Of a DNA stretch of 64,000 nt, positions 33,664 through 42,902 are shown one piece after another. A model generated the notes under the pieces. That model saw only the letters and a list, made by a program, of their open reading frames with translations. It had not been told where the DNA came from and did not search any database. Source of the DNA: Flavobacterium limnosediminis JC2902 (lineage in GTDB: Bacteria > Bacteroidota > Bacteroidia > Flavobacteriales > Flavobacteriaceae); assembly GCF_000498535.1 (NCBI RefSeq), contig NZ_AVGG01000001.1, positions 62,001 through 126,000 on the forward strand. Direction: 5' to 3'. Both the position numbers and the translations under genes were made by a program. Numbering within the stretch: position 1 is the stretch's first letter; every line of letters begins with the position of its first letter.

Positions 33664-35666
33664 GAAAGTTATTTTTACCCGGTTTGATTGTTGTTACAGC
33701 GGTGCTGCTAATAGCAAGGCTTTTCTATTTACAGATACTCGACGATTCGTTCAAAATCAAGTCAGATAATAACGCTATTAAAATTGTTTACGATTATCCT
33801 GAACGTGGCTATATCTATGACCGTAACGGAGAACTTTTAGTAGCCAATCAGCCTTCTTACGACATCATGGTCATCCCCAAAGAGATGAAAGACCTTGATA
33901 CTTTGGAGTTTTGCACGATATTGAACATCACCAAGGAAGAATTCATCAAAAAAATCCAGAAAGCAATCGTTTACAGTCCGAGATTACCTTCTGTATTTCT
34001 TCCGCAACTAAACAAAAACGAATATGCCGCTTTTCAGGAAAAAATAAGAAAATACGAAGGTTTTTATATTCAGAAACGATCGTTACGTGATTATCAGGTG
34101 GAAGTCGGCGCCAATGTTTTCGGGTACATCACCCAGGTAAATGACGCCATCATTGCAAAACACCCTTACTACAAGAGCGGCGACTTAATCGGTATGCAGG
34201 GTGTAGAACAAACTTACGAGGAAGTTTTACGCGGCGTAAAAGGGGTAAAATACCGTCAACGCGACCGTTTCAATAAAGATATCGGCCCATACAAAGAAGG
34301 CATTTATGACACCATTGCCGTACAGGGAAAAGACATCACATTAAGTCTTGACATTGAACTTCAAAAATATGGAGAAGCCTTGATGAAAAACAAACGTGGC
34401 GGAATTGTGGCCATCGAACCAAGTACAGGAGAAATCTTAGCATTGGTTACGGCTCCTTCGTACGATCCTGCTCTTTTAGTAGGAAGAGAACGTTCTAAAA
34501 ACTACACCGCCTTATACAACGATTCCATTGCCATGCCTTTATTTGACAGGGGCTTGTTGGCAGAATACCCTCCCGGCTCCCCTTTTAAAATCTTAACCGC
34601 TTTGGTCGGACTTCAGGAAGGAGTTATCGACGAGAAAACACAATTTGGCTGTAGTCACGGTTTTTCTTATGGCAGGGGTTCATTCATGAAATGCCACTGT
34701 GGAGGAGGTATGCGCGATTTGAATGTCGGTATTTACAAATCATGCAATGCTTATTTCGGAAATGTTTACAAACTGACTATTGATAAATACCAAAAACCGC
34801 GCTATGGTATGAATGCATGGAGCGGGCACATGAAAAGTTTCGGATTGGGGCATTTCATGGGCTATGACTTACCTCCGGGCAGAAAAGGACACATTCCTAC
34901 TTCCAAATATTATGATCGCTGGTATCCTAATGGCGGCTGGAGAAGCACCACCACCATTTCCAACTCCATCGGACAGGGAGAAGTGTTAATGACACCGATG
35001 CAATTAGCCAACATGATGGCAACGGTTGCCAACGAGGGCTATTATTACACCCCTCACATCATTAAGAAAATCAAAGGTCAGCAAATCGACAAAAAATTCC
35101 GGACCAAACACGTCACCACCATTGACAAACAGTATTTTAAACCCGTTATCAATGGTTTATTTGATGTTTACAACTTTGGTACAGCGGATGGCTTGCGCGT
35201 GGAAGGAATTGAAATTTGCGGTAAAACCGGAACCGCGGAAAACTTCACAAAGATTAACGGAAAACGCGTTCAGTTAAAAGACCACTCTGTTTTCGTTGCC
35301 TTTGCGCCGAGGATAAACCCTAAAATTGCCATTGCAGTTTTGGTGGAAAACGGGTATTGGGGGTCCCGCTGGGCAGGTCCGATTTCGAGTTTAATGATTG
35401 AAAAGTACATTAAAAAAGACACCATTACCAGACCGGATCTTGAAAGACGTATGCTCGAAGGAAGCCTTAAGGACGAATATGATAAAGTCATTAATGGTTT
35501 TTATTTCGAACCAAAAGATAAAAAAATAGAGGTTAAGGAAAATAATAAAGGCAATGAAACTTCGGATACTCCAAAGGAGGATGAAAAAGAAAAATCGCAA
35601 AAAAACAATGCCAACATAAAGACCACAACAACTACAGACAAAAAAAAGAAGGCTGAAACAAGATGA
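33660..35666 (+). CDS. mrdA: penicillin-binding protein 2 (transpeptidase of the elongasome)
   Basis: Cross-links new peptidoglycan during cell elongation. 668 residues: one N-terminal membrane helix (LPGLIVVTAVLLIARLFYLQ), a dimerisation domain with RGYIYDRNGELLVANQPSYD, then the transpeptidase. Catalytic motifs are SxxK at Ser307 (PPGSPFK), SxN at Ser361-Asn363 (YKSCNAYFG) and KTG at 522-524 (ICGKTGTAEN). The C-terminal 60 residues are a low-complexity Lys/Glu/Asn/Thr tail not needed for the fold. It overlaps mreD and rodA by 4 bases each. Confidence 0.97.
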   Translation: MRKLFLPGLIVVTAVLLIARLFYLQILDDSFKIKSDNNAIKIVYDYPERGYIYDRNGELLVANQPSYDIMVIPKEMKDLDTLEFCTILNITKEEFIKKIQKAIVYSPRLPSVFLPQLNKNEYAAFQEKIRKYEGFYIQKRSLRDYQVEVGANVFGYITQVNDAIIAKHPYYKSGDLIGMQGVEQTYEEVLRGVKGVKYRQRDRFNKDIGPYKEGIYDTIAVQGKDITLSLDIELQKYGEALMKNKRGGIVAIEPSTGEILALVTAPSYDPALLVGRERSKNYTALYNDSIAMPLFDRGLLAEYPPGSPFKILTALVGLQEGVIDEKTQFGCSHGFSYGRGSFMKCHCGGGMRDLNVGIYKSCNAYFGNVYKLTIDKYQKPRYGMNAWSGHMKSFGLGHFMGYDLPPGRKGHIPTSKYYDRWYPNGGWRSTTTISNSIGQGEVLMTPMQLANMMATVANEGYYYTPHIIKKIKGQQIDKKFRTKHVTTIDKQYFKPVINGLFDVYNFGTADGLRVEGIEICGKTGTAENFTKINGKRVQLKDHSVFVAFAPRINPKIAIAVLVENGYWGSRWAGPISSLMIEKYIKKDTITRPDLERRMLEGSLKDEYDKVINGFYFEPKDKKIEVKENNKGNETSDTPKEDEKEKSQKNNANIKTTTTTDKKKKAETR

Positions 35667-36919
35667 AAAATCAAAGCGTTGTAAACAACATCGACTGGAT
35701 CACCGTTTTAATTTACACCATCCTGGTTATTCTGGGCTGGATGAATATCTATTCCGCATCGTTACCTATTGAAGAAACTTCGATTTTTGATTTGAGCCAG
35801 ATATACGGAAGACAAATGCTTTTCATTTTCCTTACCATTCCGCTGATTTTAATTGTTCTTTCGATGGACGCCAAGATATTTGAAAAATATTCCACCGTTT
35901 TTTACATTCTGGGTATCTTTTCATTGTTAGGACTCTTTGCTTTCGGTAAAACCATTAAAGGTCAAACCAACTGGTATCAGTTTGGTGGTTTTGGTTTTCA
36001 GCCTTCCGAATTCGTAAAAACAGCTACAGCACTGGTATTGGCAAAGTTGGTCAGTGATACCCAAATCAATTTAAAAATATTTAAGCACCAGGTATTTGCC
36101 TTGGCCGTTTTTGGTTTTCCGGTATTTCTGATTCTATTACAACCCGATGCCGGTAGTGCCATGATTTTTCTGTCATTAGTCTTCGTACTGTACCGTGAAG
36201 GCTTACCGAGTTGGTACCTGTGGACCGGTTTTATAGGCATAGCGCTGTTCATACTTGCTTTGGTCATAAAACCTGTAATCCTGATCGGGTTCGTTTTTGT
36301 TGTGATGATTATCCATTTCGTTCTCAATGCGCGAATAACCCGAAATCCCATCGTTTATGCCCTCTTATTTGTCGTAATCACGGCAACGGTTCTTTCTGTG
36401 GATTATGTTTATGAAACCGTCCTGGAACCGCACCAGAAAGACCGTATTAATGTTTTAATCGGGGAAGATGTAAACATGCAGAAAGAAGGGTACAACCTAA
36501 ATCAATCGATGATTGCCATCGGTTCCGGAAGTTGGTTCGGAAAAGGGTATCTAGAGGGTACACAAACAAAAGGTGGCTTCGTTCCCGAACAGCACACCGA
36601 TTATATTTTCACCACCGTTGGTGAAGAATGGGGCTTTGTAGGCGCTGCCGTGGTAATCTTTTTATTTGTCTGCCTCTTTTTACGCATTATTTATCTTGCA
36701 GAGCGGCAAAAAACGAAATTCAGTAGGATTTATGGGTATTGTGTGGCGACTTATTTGTTCACCCACTTTTTTGTGAATATTTCCATGCTTATCAAACTGT
36801 TTCCAACCATTGGCGTTCCGCTTCCTTTCTTTTCGTACGGAGGTTCCAGTTTATGGGCGTTTACCATTATGCTTTATATTTTCATCAAAATGGATGCGAA
36901 TAAAGTAAACGAATGGTAA
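35663..36919 (+). CDS. rodA: peptidoglycan glycosyltransferase RodA (SEDS family)
   Basis: SEDS glycan polymerase that works with PBP2. 418 residues and about ten membrane helices. Recognisable parts: INIYSAS-like start MNIYSASLP, INGQTNWY-type motif GQTNWYQFGGFGFQPSEF, LLQPDAGSAMIFLSLVFVLY, the large extracellular loop with GWFGKGYLEGTQ-like GSWFGKGYLEGTQTKGGFVP, EQHTDYIFTTVGEEWGFVGA and the C-terminal PTIGVPLPFFSYGGSSLW. It ends 4 bases short of a convergent nuclease gene, leaving no room for a terminator hairpin. Confidence 0.96.
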   Translation: MKNQSVVNNIDWITVLIYTILVILGWMNIYSASLPIEETSIFDLSQIYGRQMLFIFLTIPLILIVLSMDAKIFEKYSTVFYILGIFSLLGLFAFGKTIKGQTNWYQFGGFGFQPSEFVKTATALVLAKLVSDTQINLKIFKHQVFALAVFGFPVFLILLQPDAGSAMIFLSLVFVLYREGLPSWYLWTGFIGIALFILALVIKPVILIGFVFVVMIIHFVLNARITRNPIVYALLFVVITATVLSVDYVYETVLEPHQKDRINVLIGEDVNMQKEGYNLNQSMIAIGSGSWFGKGYLEGTQTKGGFVPEQHTDYIFTTVGEEWGFVGAAVVIFLFVCLFLRIIYLAERQKTKFSRIYGYCVATYLFTHFFVNISMLIKLFPTIGVPLPFFSYGGSSLWAFTIMLYIFIKMDANKVNEW

Positions 36920-36923
36920 TCAT

Positions 36924-37733
36924 TTAAAAACTCCATTTTTTATAATCTTTCGACTTCTCCATCCTGTTTTCCGAAGCATCCGGCAGTTTCAGAAAGAAAT
37001 CGATTCCGGTTCTTTTTTCGATGTCATCAACCGATACCACAAATTCATATAAAGGCTGGTTTGAGACTTTATGCGGAACCAAAAAACCAATCATCTTCTT
37101 AGCATCTTTGCTCATCAGTATTTTATAGAAATAATCCGGAACGGCAACCTTTTCCTGACCGATCGTTTTCAACTTCCCTTTTAACACACCGCCGGTTACC
37201 ACATAAAGTCCATTGTATTTTTTGGACCAATAACGCGTCTTTTGCTCCAGACGATTCCAGACACCATCGTTAAAATCGTGAAGTTGCGGAGAAATATTCG
37301 ATGTGAAAAATGTTTCCTCAAAGGCTTTATAGGAACTTTTCCTGTCCCCTGCCGGACATAAATGCCCCTTGTCGTAACCCGATTTTTTATAATTTCTCCA
37401 ATCGGCGGATTGCGTTTTTACTTTGGGATCCTGTGTAAAGAAAGGACGTTTGAAATTACGATTTGAAAAATCGGAAGCCGACAATTGGTATGCCACCCAT
37501 TCGGCCTGTTCAAATTGTTCCGAATATGAAAAGGAATAGCCTTCACGATGAATTACAGTACCCAATGAAGAAGTCGGATAAAAATCAAACAAAGAAGTTG
37601 ACAAAAAAGCCCCAATCTCCCCAGGACGGATAGCTTCTTCATCCGATGAACCAAATTTACACATTATCGATCCCGTTTCATTTTGCCTGAACGAAAATAA
37701 GGACAACAGTAAAAACAAACTGAAAAATTTCAT
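36924..37733 (-). CDS. secreted DNA/RNA non-specific endonuclease (NUC1 type)
   Basis: Metal-dependent nuclease of the beta-beta-alpha-metal class. The ATG at 37733 gives a signal peptide (MKFFSLFLLLSLFSFRQ) and 269 residues; an earlier ATG 16 codons upstream weakens it. The signature DRGH is present as DKGHLCPAGDR with catalytic His124, and the metal-binding Asn motif follows as TFFTSNISPQLHDFNDGVWN. Later GLYVVTGGVLKGKL and VPDYFYKILM are also typical. It is probably exported to degrade external nucleic acids for nutrition or defence. It converges with rodA. Confidence 0.92.
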   Translation of the reverse strand: MKFFSLFLLLSLFSFRQNETGSIMCKFGSSDEEAIRPGEIGAFLSTSLFDFYPTSSLGTVIHREGYSFSYSEQFEQAEWVAYQLSASDFSNRNFKRPFFTQDPKVKTQSADWRNYKKSGYDKGHLCPAGDRKSSYKAFEETFFTSNISPQLHDFNDGVWNRLEQKTRYWSKKYNGLYVVTGGVLKGKLKTIGQEKVAVPDYFYKILMSKDAKKMIGFLVPHKVSNQPLYEFVVSVDDIEKRTGIDFFLKLPDASENRMEKSKDYKKWSF

Positions 37734-37788
37734 AACATCACTTATATAAGATTTATCGCAAATTGTAAATTTTTGGTACAATAATTAA

Positions 37789-37796
37789 TAAATTTG
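37789..37796 (+). promoter_or_regulatory. -7 promoter box of the coiled-coil gene
   Basis: TAAATTTG, 28 nt upstream of the ATG at 37825. Confidence 0.45.
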
Positions 37797-37824
37797 TAAA
37801 GGTATTAATTCAAAATAAGTCACT

Positions 37825-38262
37825 ATGAAAATGAAACCAAATTTAATTGTAATAATGGCTATATTAGGATTCCAACTGGGATTCTCACAGGAGCCCGTAA
37901 AACCAGTCGAAAATAAAATCCCTGTTGGCGAAAAACCAGCAATTGATGTAGAAAAAGAAAAAGAACTGGCCGAAAAAGAAAAGGCTCAAATGGAGAAAGA
38001 GCTTAGAAAAACGGAAAAAGAAAAAGAAAAGCTCGATGACGCAAAAAAAGATGTTGAAAAAGCCAAGGACAGACTGAAAGACTGCAAAGAAGAACTGGAA
38101 GACGAGCAGAAGAAATTTGACCGAAAAATGGAAAAAGGCAAATTAGACAAGGATGAAGAGCTGAAAGCCAGAAAAAAACTTTTGAAACTGGCCGAGAAAC
38201 AGCAAAAATATCAACACCAACTGGAAAAAGAACAAAAGGCATTAGACAAATTAATGAGATAA
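37825..38262 (+). CDS. secreted Lys/Glu-rich coiled-coil protein
   Basis: The 145-residue protein has a signal peptide (MKMKPNLIVIMAILGFQLGF, cut near SQ) and then a short Pro-rich stretch followed by about 105 residues that are almost entirely charged and helical (e.g. EKEKELAEKEKAQMEKELRK, DDAKKDVEKAKDRLKDCKEE). Heptad spacing of Leu/Ala/Met suggests a long coiled coil; a single Cys near residue 93 could form an intermolecular disulfide. I do not recognise a named family. It is a stand-alone gene with a -7 box and strong terminator. A periplasmic structural or chaperone-like role is possible but unproven. Confidence 0.75.
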   Translation: MKMKPNLIVIMAILGFQLGFSQEPVKPVENKIPVGEKPAIDVEKEKELAEKEKAQMEKELRKTEKEKEKLDDAKKDVEKAKDRLKDCKEELEDEQKKFDRKMEKGKLDKDEELKARKKLLKLAEKQQKYQHQLEKEQKALDKLMR

Positions 38263-38298
38263 AAAAAAGCCATTCACGCTTGTGAATGGCTTTTTTTT
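38261..38298 (+). terminator. bidirectional terminator between convergent genes
   Basis: Perfect 17-bp stem: A-run plus GCCATTCAC (38261-38277) with GTGAATGGC plus T-run (38282-38298), 4-nt loop. Serves the coiled-coil gene and the convergent protease gene ending at 38314. Confidence 0.93.
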
Positions 38299-38313
38299 AT
38301 ACGTCAGAGATAC

Positions 38314-40485
38314 TTATTTTGCCTCTACCAATTTAAGTTTCTTATCTTTTAAATTAATGGTTCCTTTAGCCACGGTGGTTGACTTCATGTCCGAAAGAAT
38401 ACGGACAGCTTCCTCAACATAAACATCGTTTGCCAGACTTTCGTGCCATCTTTCTCTTTTGTTGGCCAAAACACTGTCTTTTTTGAAAATCTCTTCCTCG
38501 TATGGTAAGGATGTAAATTTCAAATTGCTCTTATAATCAACAATTCCTTTGAATTTTTTAGCGGTAGCTTCAACAGCATTTTCCTCATCTCTGAATTTTT
38601 TAAAATTCAGACTGTAGGTATTAATGTCTTTACGTTCGTTAATCCATTTAGCATTTTCGTCAATAAGTCTGAATTGCTCACTGCTTGCCATTCTGGATTT
38701 ACTTTTTTCAATTACATCGCTGAAACTAGCCGATTTACTAACTTTATAAGAAGCTTCATCAATTTTATCCCAAGGCATTGCATTTTCAATATCACGTTCG
38801 CCCATTTCGATATACGAATATCGGTCCGGCATAACGATATCGCTCAAAACCCCTTCTCTTTGGGTTGAACCACCGTTTATTCTGTAGAACTTCTGTGTCG
38901 TTGTTTTCAAAGCGCCCAAATCACCGAAAGAACTGCTTCTCACAAACTGATTCAGGTCGATTACATTCTGAACAGTTCCCTTTCCGTAAGTGTGTTTACT
39001 TCCGATAACGATTCCTCGCTTGTAATCCTGTATTGCAGCTGCAAAGATTTCCGAAGCCGAAGCCGAAAAATTATTCACCATAACCACCAAAGGGCCGTCC
39101 CATTGCACACGGGAATCCTTATCGTACAAAACATCTTTCTTTTTACCTGAGGATTTCACCTGAACCACCGGTCCGTCTTCGATAAACAATCCGACCATAT
39201 CCACAACGGTTTGAAGCGAACCTCCTCCGTTGTCTCTTAAATCCATTACGATACCTTCAACTCCTTGCGCTTTCAGTCTTTCAATTTCCTGAGCCACATC
39301 TTTGAAAGCATCTCTCTTGTCTTTGTTTTCAAAGTCGATATAGAATTTTGGCAGGTAGATCACACCATAGGTTTTATTACCGTCTTTGACCACACTTGAT
39401 TTGGCATAGGTTTCTTCCAGTTCCACCACTTCACGGATTATGGAAATAACCTTTATCGTACCGTCAACTTTTTTCACGGTTAAGCGCACTTCGGTACCTT
39501 TTTTACCTTTAATTTTCTTTACCACGTCGTCAATACGCATTCCCACAACATCAACCGGTTCACCGTTACCCTGAGCCACTTTCAGAATTAAATCCCCTTG
39601 CTCCAGTTCTTTTCCTCTCCAAGCCGGTCCGCCCGGAATCAGTTCAGACACTTCGGTAATGTCGTTTTTCTTAACCAAACGGGCTCCGATACCTTCCAGC
39701 GTTCCGCTCATACTGATGTCAAACTTGTCTTTTTCTTCAGGAGCGAAATAGAAAGTGTGCGGATCGAAACGCTCCACGATAGCATTCAGATAAACTGAAA
39801 ACCAGTCGTTTCTTTCCAGTTCGCCAACAAACTCAAAATACTCATTAAGGGATTTCAACGTGGTTTCACGGGAATCCTTCTCCAATTCCGCGAATGTCTT
39901 CTCGGTGTAATTCGGATCTTTTTTCTTTTTATCCTCCTCCAGCTTCAGTTTATCGGTGATTGAAGACAAAACCGAAAGCTTCAGTTGTTTTTCCCAACGC
40001 AGTTTTAATTCCGATTTGTTTTTGGCAAACGGCATTTTTTCATAATCCGTATTGATATTATCCTCTTTGTTGAAATCGAACGGTTTTTCTAAAACTTCTT
40101 TATAGATTTTTTCCGACTCCTCCATTCTTTCAATAAGACGGGTGTATGTCAATTCAAAAAATCTCAAATCTTTGTTTTTGATCATATCGTCAATCTGAGC
40201 TTCATATTTAACGAACTCGTCCATATCCGACTGTACGAAGAAACGTCTGGATGGGTCTATAGCATTGATATACTCTTTATAAACACTTTTTGAAAACGTA
40301 TCGTCCATCGCTATCGGGTCGTAATGTCCCTTTTCCAAAACAAAAGCAAGCAACTCCAGCAAAAGTTTGTCTTTTTCGGGGTCTTCTTTTTTATTAGGCA
40401 CAAAACTCCACAGTATTGCAGATAAAGCCATTATCAACAATACAATCTTATAATTTCTCTTCATAAACTGCCAAAAAGTATTCAT
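38314..40485 (-). CDS. prc: carboxy-terminal processing peptidase (Prc/tail-specific protease type)
   Basis: Periplasmic or membrane-anchored S41 protease that trims C-termini of exported proteins. 723 residues: N-terminal membrane anchor (YKIVLLIMALSAILWSFV), TSP N-terminal helical domain (about 40-230), PDZ domain (GIGARLVKKNDITEVSELIP, GKELEQGDLILKVAQGNGEP), and the S41 catalytic core with GIVMDLRDNGGGSLQTVVDM, the Ser in NFSASASEIFAAAIQDY and the Lys in SKHTYGKGTVQ forming the Ser-Lys dyad. A DUF3340-type C-terminal domain follows. Size and order match E. coli Prc. Substrates here are unknown. Confidence 0.95.
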   Translation of the reverse strand: MNTFWQFMKRNYKIVLLIMALSAILWSFVPNKKEDPEKDKLLLELLAFVLEKGHYDPIAMDDTFSKSVYKEYINAIDPSRRFFVQSDMDEFVKYEAQIDDMIKNKDLRFFELTYTRLIERMEESEKIYKEVLEKPFDFNKEDNINTDYEKMPFAKNKSELKLRWEKQLKLSVLSSITDKLKLEEDKKKKDPNYTEKTFAELEKDSRETTLKSLNEYFEFVGELERNDWFSVYLNAIVERFDPHTFYFAPEEKDKFDISMSGTLEGIGARLVKKNDITEVSELIPGGPAWRGKELEQGDLILKVAQGNGEPVDVVGMRIDDVVKKIKGKKGTEVRLTVKKVDGTIKVISIIREVVELEETYAKSSVVKDGNKTYGVIYLPKFYIDFENKDKRDAFKDVAQEIERLKAQGVEGIVMDLRDNGGGSLQTVVDMVGLFIEDGPVVQVKSSGKKKDVLYDKDSRVQWDGPLVVMVNNFSASASEIFAAAIQDYKRGIVIGSKHTYGKGTVQNVIDLNQFVRSSSFGDLGALKTTTQKFYRINGGSTQREGVLSDIVMPDRYSYIEMGERDIENAMPWDKIDEASYKVSKSASFSDVIEKSKSRMASSEQFRLIDENAKWINERKDINTYSLNFKKFRDEENAVEATAKKFKGIVDYKSNLKFTSLPYEEEIFKKDSVLANKRERWHESLANDVYVEEAVRILSDMKSTTVAKGTINLKDKKLKLVEAK

Positions 40486-40649
40486 TACTATTTTTCACTA
40501 AATTACATAAAAAAGAAAGCCTCTTTCTTAATGTTCCAATAATTTTTTGTTAAAGGTTTCTTTTTACCGTTAAACTTCAAAATCAAAAATTGTACCAACA
40601 CACGTTTAGAAATTGCTTACTTTAGCGAAAGTAAAAAAATAATGCCGGA

Positions 40650-41414
40650 ATGACACAAAAACCCTTAATATTAGTAACCAATGATGACGGTATTACGGCA
40701 CCGGGAATCCGCGCACTGATTGAAGTAATGAAAGAAATCGGTGAAGTCATCGTGGTGGCGCCCGACAGTCCGCAATCAGCCATGGGACACGCCATTACCA
40801 TCAACAATACCCTTCATCTTGAAAAAGTCATCATCGATAAGGAGCTGAAAAACGAATACAGTTGTTCCGGAACACCGGTAGACTGCGTTAAAATCGCGGT
40901 ACATGAAATCCTGAAACGCAAACCCGATTTGTGTGTATCCGGAATCAACCACGGATCCAATTCGTCCATCAATGTCATTTATTCCGGAACCATGTCTGCC
41001 GCCGTGGAAGCAGGCATCGAAGGAATTCCCGCTATCGGATTTTCCCTTTTGGATTTCAGTTGGAGCGCCGATTTCGAACCGGTGAAACCTTATGTTAAGA
41101 AAATAGTCCAGGAAGTTTTGGAAAAAGGCCTGCCCGAAGGCGTGGTGCTGAACGTCAATCTTCCCAAGAAACCCATCAAAGGAATCAAAGTCTGCCGACA
41201 GGCCAAAGCAGTATGGGAAGAACGCTTTGACAAACGTGTCAATCCTCAGGGAAAAGAGTACTACTGGCTCACAGGGGAATTCGTAAATTTAGACAAGGGC
41301 GAAGACACCGACGAGTGGGCTCTGAAACATAATTATATTTCTGTAGTGCCCGTTCAGTTTGATTTAACAGCACATCACGCCATTCAGCAACTAAACAGTT
41401 GGGATTTGAAATAA
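40650..41414 (+). CDS. surE: 5'/3'-nucleotidase SurE
   Basis: Divalent-metal-dependent nucleoside monophosphate phosphatase linked to stationary-phase survival. 254 residues. The metal site NDDG is at the N-terminus (PLILVTNDDGITAPGIRAL), followed by VVAPDSPQSAMGHAIT, CSGTPVDCVKIAV, CVSGINHGSNSSINVIYSGT and MSAAVEAGIEGIPAIGFSLL, all typical of SurE. It is the first of three close plus-strand genes with a small membrane protein and lpxB. Confidence 0.96.
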   Translation: MTQKPLILVTNDDGITAPGIRALIEVMKEIGEVIVVAPDSPQSAMGHAITINNTLHLEKVIIDKELKNEYSCSGTPVDCVKIAVHEILKRKPDLCVSGINHGSNSSINVIYSGTMSAAVEAGIEGIPAIGFSLLDFSWSADFEPVKPYVKKIVQEVLEKGLPEGVVLNVNLPKKPIKGIKVCRQAKAVWEERFDKRVNPQGKEYYWLTGEFVNLDKGEDTDEWALKHNYISVVPVQFDLTAHHAIQQLNSWDLK

Positions 41415-41436
41415 ATACGAATAAGAAATTACAAAA

Positions 41437-41709
41437 ATGAATAAGAAGGATTTGTTTATCGGAGTACTAATCGGATTAATAGCGGCAACTTTAGGCTGCA
41501 TGTTGTTTTTATATTTTTTCACCGAAGCCCGTTCTGTCGAAGATTTAAAAACGGTTCGCGCACAAGGACTCATGGGAAAGTTAATTGCCCTTGGCGCCAT
41601 ATTTAACCTAATCGCTTTCTTTATTTTACTGAAACTGGAAAAAGAACTGATGGCAAGAGGCGTAATTTTGGCAACCATACTCTTAGCAATTTTAACAGTA
41701 ATCATTTAA
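41437..41709 (+). CDS. small membrane protein between surE and lpxB
   Basis: A 90-residue protein with three hydrophobic helices (LFIGVLIGLIAATLGCMLFL, GKLIALGAIFNLIAFFILL and GVILATILLAILTVII) and a short charged loop (FFTEARSVEDLKTVRAQ). It ends one base before the lpxB start and follows surE by 22 bases, so it is part of their transcript. I do not recognise a named family; a role at the membrane near lipid A synthesis is only suggested by position. Confidence 0.75.
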   Translation: MNKKDLFIGVLIGLIAATLGCMLFLYFFTEARSVEDLKTVRAQGLMGKLIALGAIFNLIAFFILLKLEKELMARGVILATILLAILTVII

Positions 41710-41710
41710 G

Positions 41711-42823
41711 ATGAAATATTATATCATAGCAGGTGAAGCTTCCGGCGATTTGCACGGATCCAATCTGATGAAGAACATTTTTAAACAGGATCCCGAGGCG
41801 GAAATCCGTTTTTGGGGTGGTGATCTGATGCAGCAAACCGGCGGAACCTTGGTAAAACACTATCGCGATTTGGCCTTCATGGGCTTTGCCGAAGTGCTGA
41901 TGAATCTGAAAACCATCCTCAACAATATCAAAATCTGCAAAGCCGATATCCTTTCGTTTCAGCCTGACGTGATTATCTATATCGATTATCCGGGTTTCAA
42001 TATGCGCATCGCCGAGTGGGCAAAGAAACTTGGGATCAGAAACCATTATTATATTTCACCACAAATCTGGGCTTGGAAAGAAAATCGCATCAAAGCCATC
42101 AAACGTGATGTCGATAAGATGTACGTGATTCTTCCGTTTGAAAAAGACTTTTACGAAAAGAAACACCATTTTCCGGTGGAATTTGTGGGCCATCCGCTTA
42201 TTGATGCCATTCACAACCGACCAAAAACCGATGCAGCTCAATTCAAAAAAGAAAACGGATTGGACGAAAGACCTATAATTGCCCTCTTACCAGGCAGCCG
42301 GAAACAGGAAATTTCTAAAATGCTCTCGGAGATGTTGGCCGTAATGACCTATTTCCCTAACTACCAATTTGTAATTGCGGGAGCTCCCAGTCAGGAATTT
42401 TCATTTTACCAGCAGTTTTTAACTAACGACCAGGTGCATTTCATTTCCAATAAAACCTATGATTTGCTAAGTGTGGCACACGCCGCTTTAGTTACTTCGG
42501 GTACGGCTACATTGGAAACGGCACTCTTTAAAGTTCCGGAAGTTGTTTTATACAAAGGAAATTGGATTTCATATCAAATTGCCAAACGCGTTATTACGTT
42601 GAAATACATATCGTTGGTTAATCTGATCATGGACAAGGAAGTGGTGACCGAATTAATACAGGACGATTGCAATCCGAAAAGAATAAAAACCGAATTGGAA
42701 AAACTTTTGGATCCCGAATACCGCTCTGCAGTTTTAAACAATTACGATTTGCTCGAAGAGAAATTGGGAGGCGAAGGTGCCAGCGAAAAAACAGCACGTT
42801 TAATTTATACGGCTGTAAAATAA
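41711..42823 (+). CDS. lpxB: lipid-A-disaccharide synthase
   Basis: GT19 glycosyltransferase joining UDP-2,3-diacylglucosamine and lipid X to lipid A disaccharide on the inner face of the membrane. 370 residues, normal length. Motifs: YYIIAGEASGDLHGSNLM at the start, FWGGDLMQQTGGTLV, the DIIIYIDYPGFN-like DVIIYIDYPGFNMRIAEWAK, YYISPQIWAWKENRIKAIK, ALLPGSRKQEI and VTSGTATLETALFKVPEVVL, which bind donor and acceptor. It confirms an LPS-type outer membrane. Confidence 0.97.
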   Translation: MKYYIIAGEASGDLHGSNLMKNIFKQDPEAEIRFWGGDLMQQTGGTLVKHYRDLAFMGFAEVLMNLKTILNNIKICKADILSFQPDVIIYIDYPGFNMRIAEWAKKLGIRNHYYISPQIWAWKENRIKAIKRDVDKMYVILPFEKDFYEKKHHFPVEFVGHPLIDAIHNRPKTDAAQFKKENGLDERPIIALLPGSRKQEISKMLSEMLAVMTYFPNYQFVIAGAPSQEFSFYQQFLTNDQVHFISNKTYDLLSVAHAALVTSGTATLETALFKVPEVVLYKGNWISYQIAKRVITLKYISLVNLIMDKEVVTELIQDDCNPKRIKTELEKLLDPEYRSAVLNNYDLLEEKLGGEGASEKTARLIYTAVK

Positions 42824-42835
42824 TGTAGGGCAAAT

Positions 42836-42871
42836 AAATTCTTTTTTTAAAAAAGTAAGAATTTTCTTTTT
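42836..42871 (+). terminator. weak AT-rich terminator after lpxB
   Basis: AAATTCTT (42836-42843) pairs with AAGAATTT (42857-42864), extended by T/A pairs inside and followed by a T-rich stretch. AT-only stem, so low confidence. Confidence 0.35.
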
Positions 42872-42902
42872 TATTTTATTTCTTTCTGTTATCTTCGATA
42901 TC

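Noticed and set aside
42890-42897. TATCTTCG as the comEC -7 box
   Set aside because: It has one mismatch to TAnnTTTG and ends only 5 nt before the ATG, leaving practically no leader.
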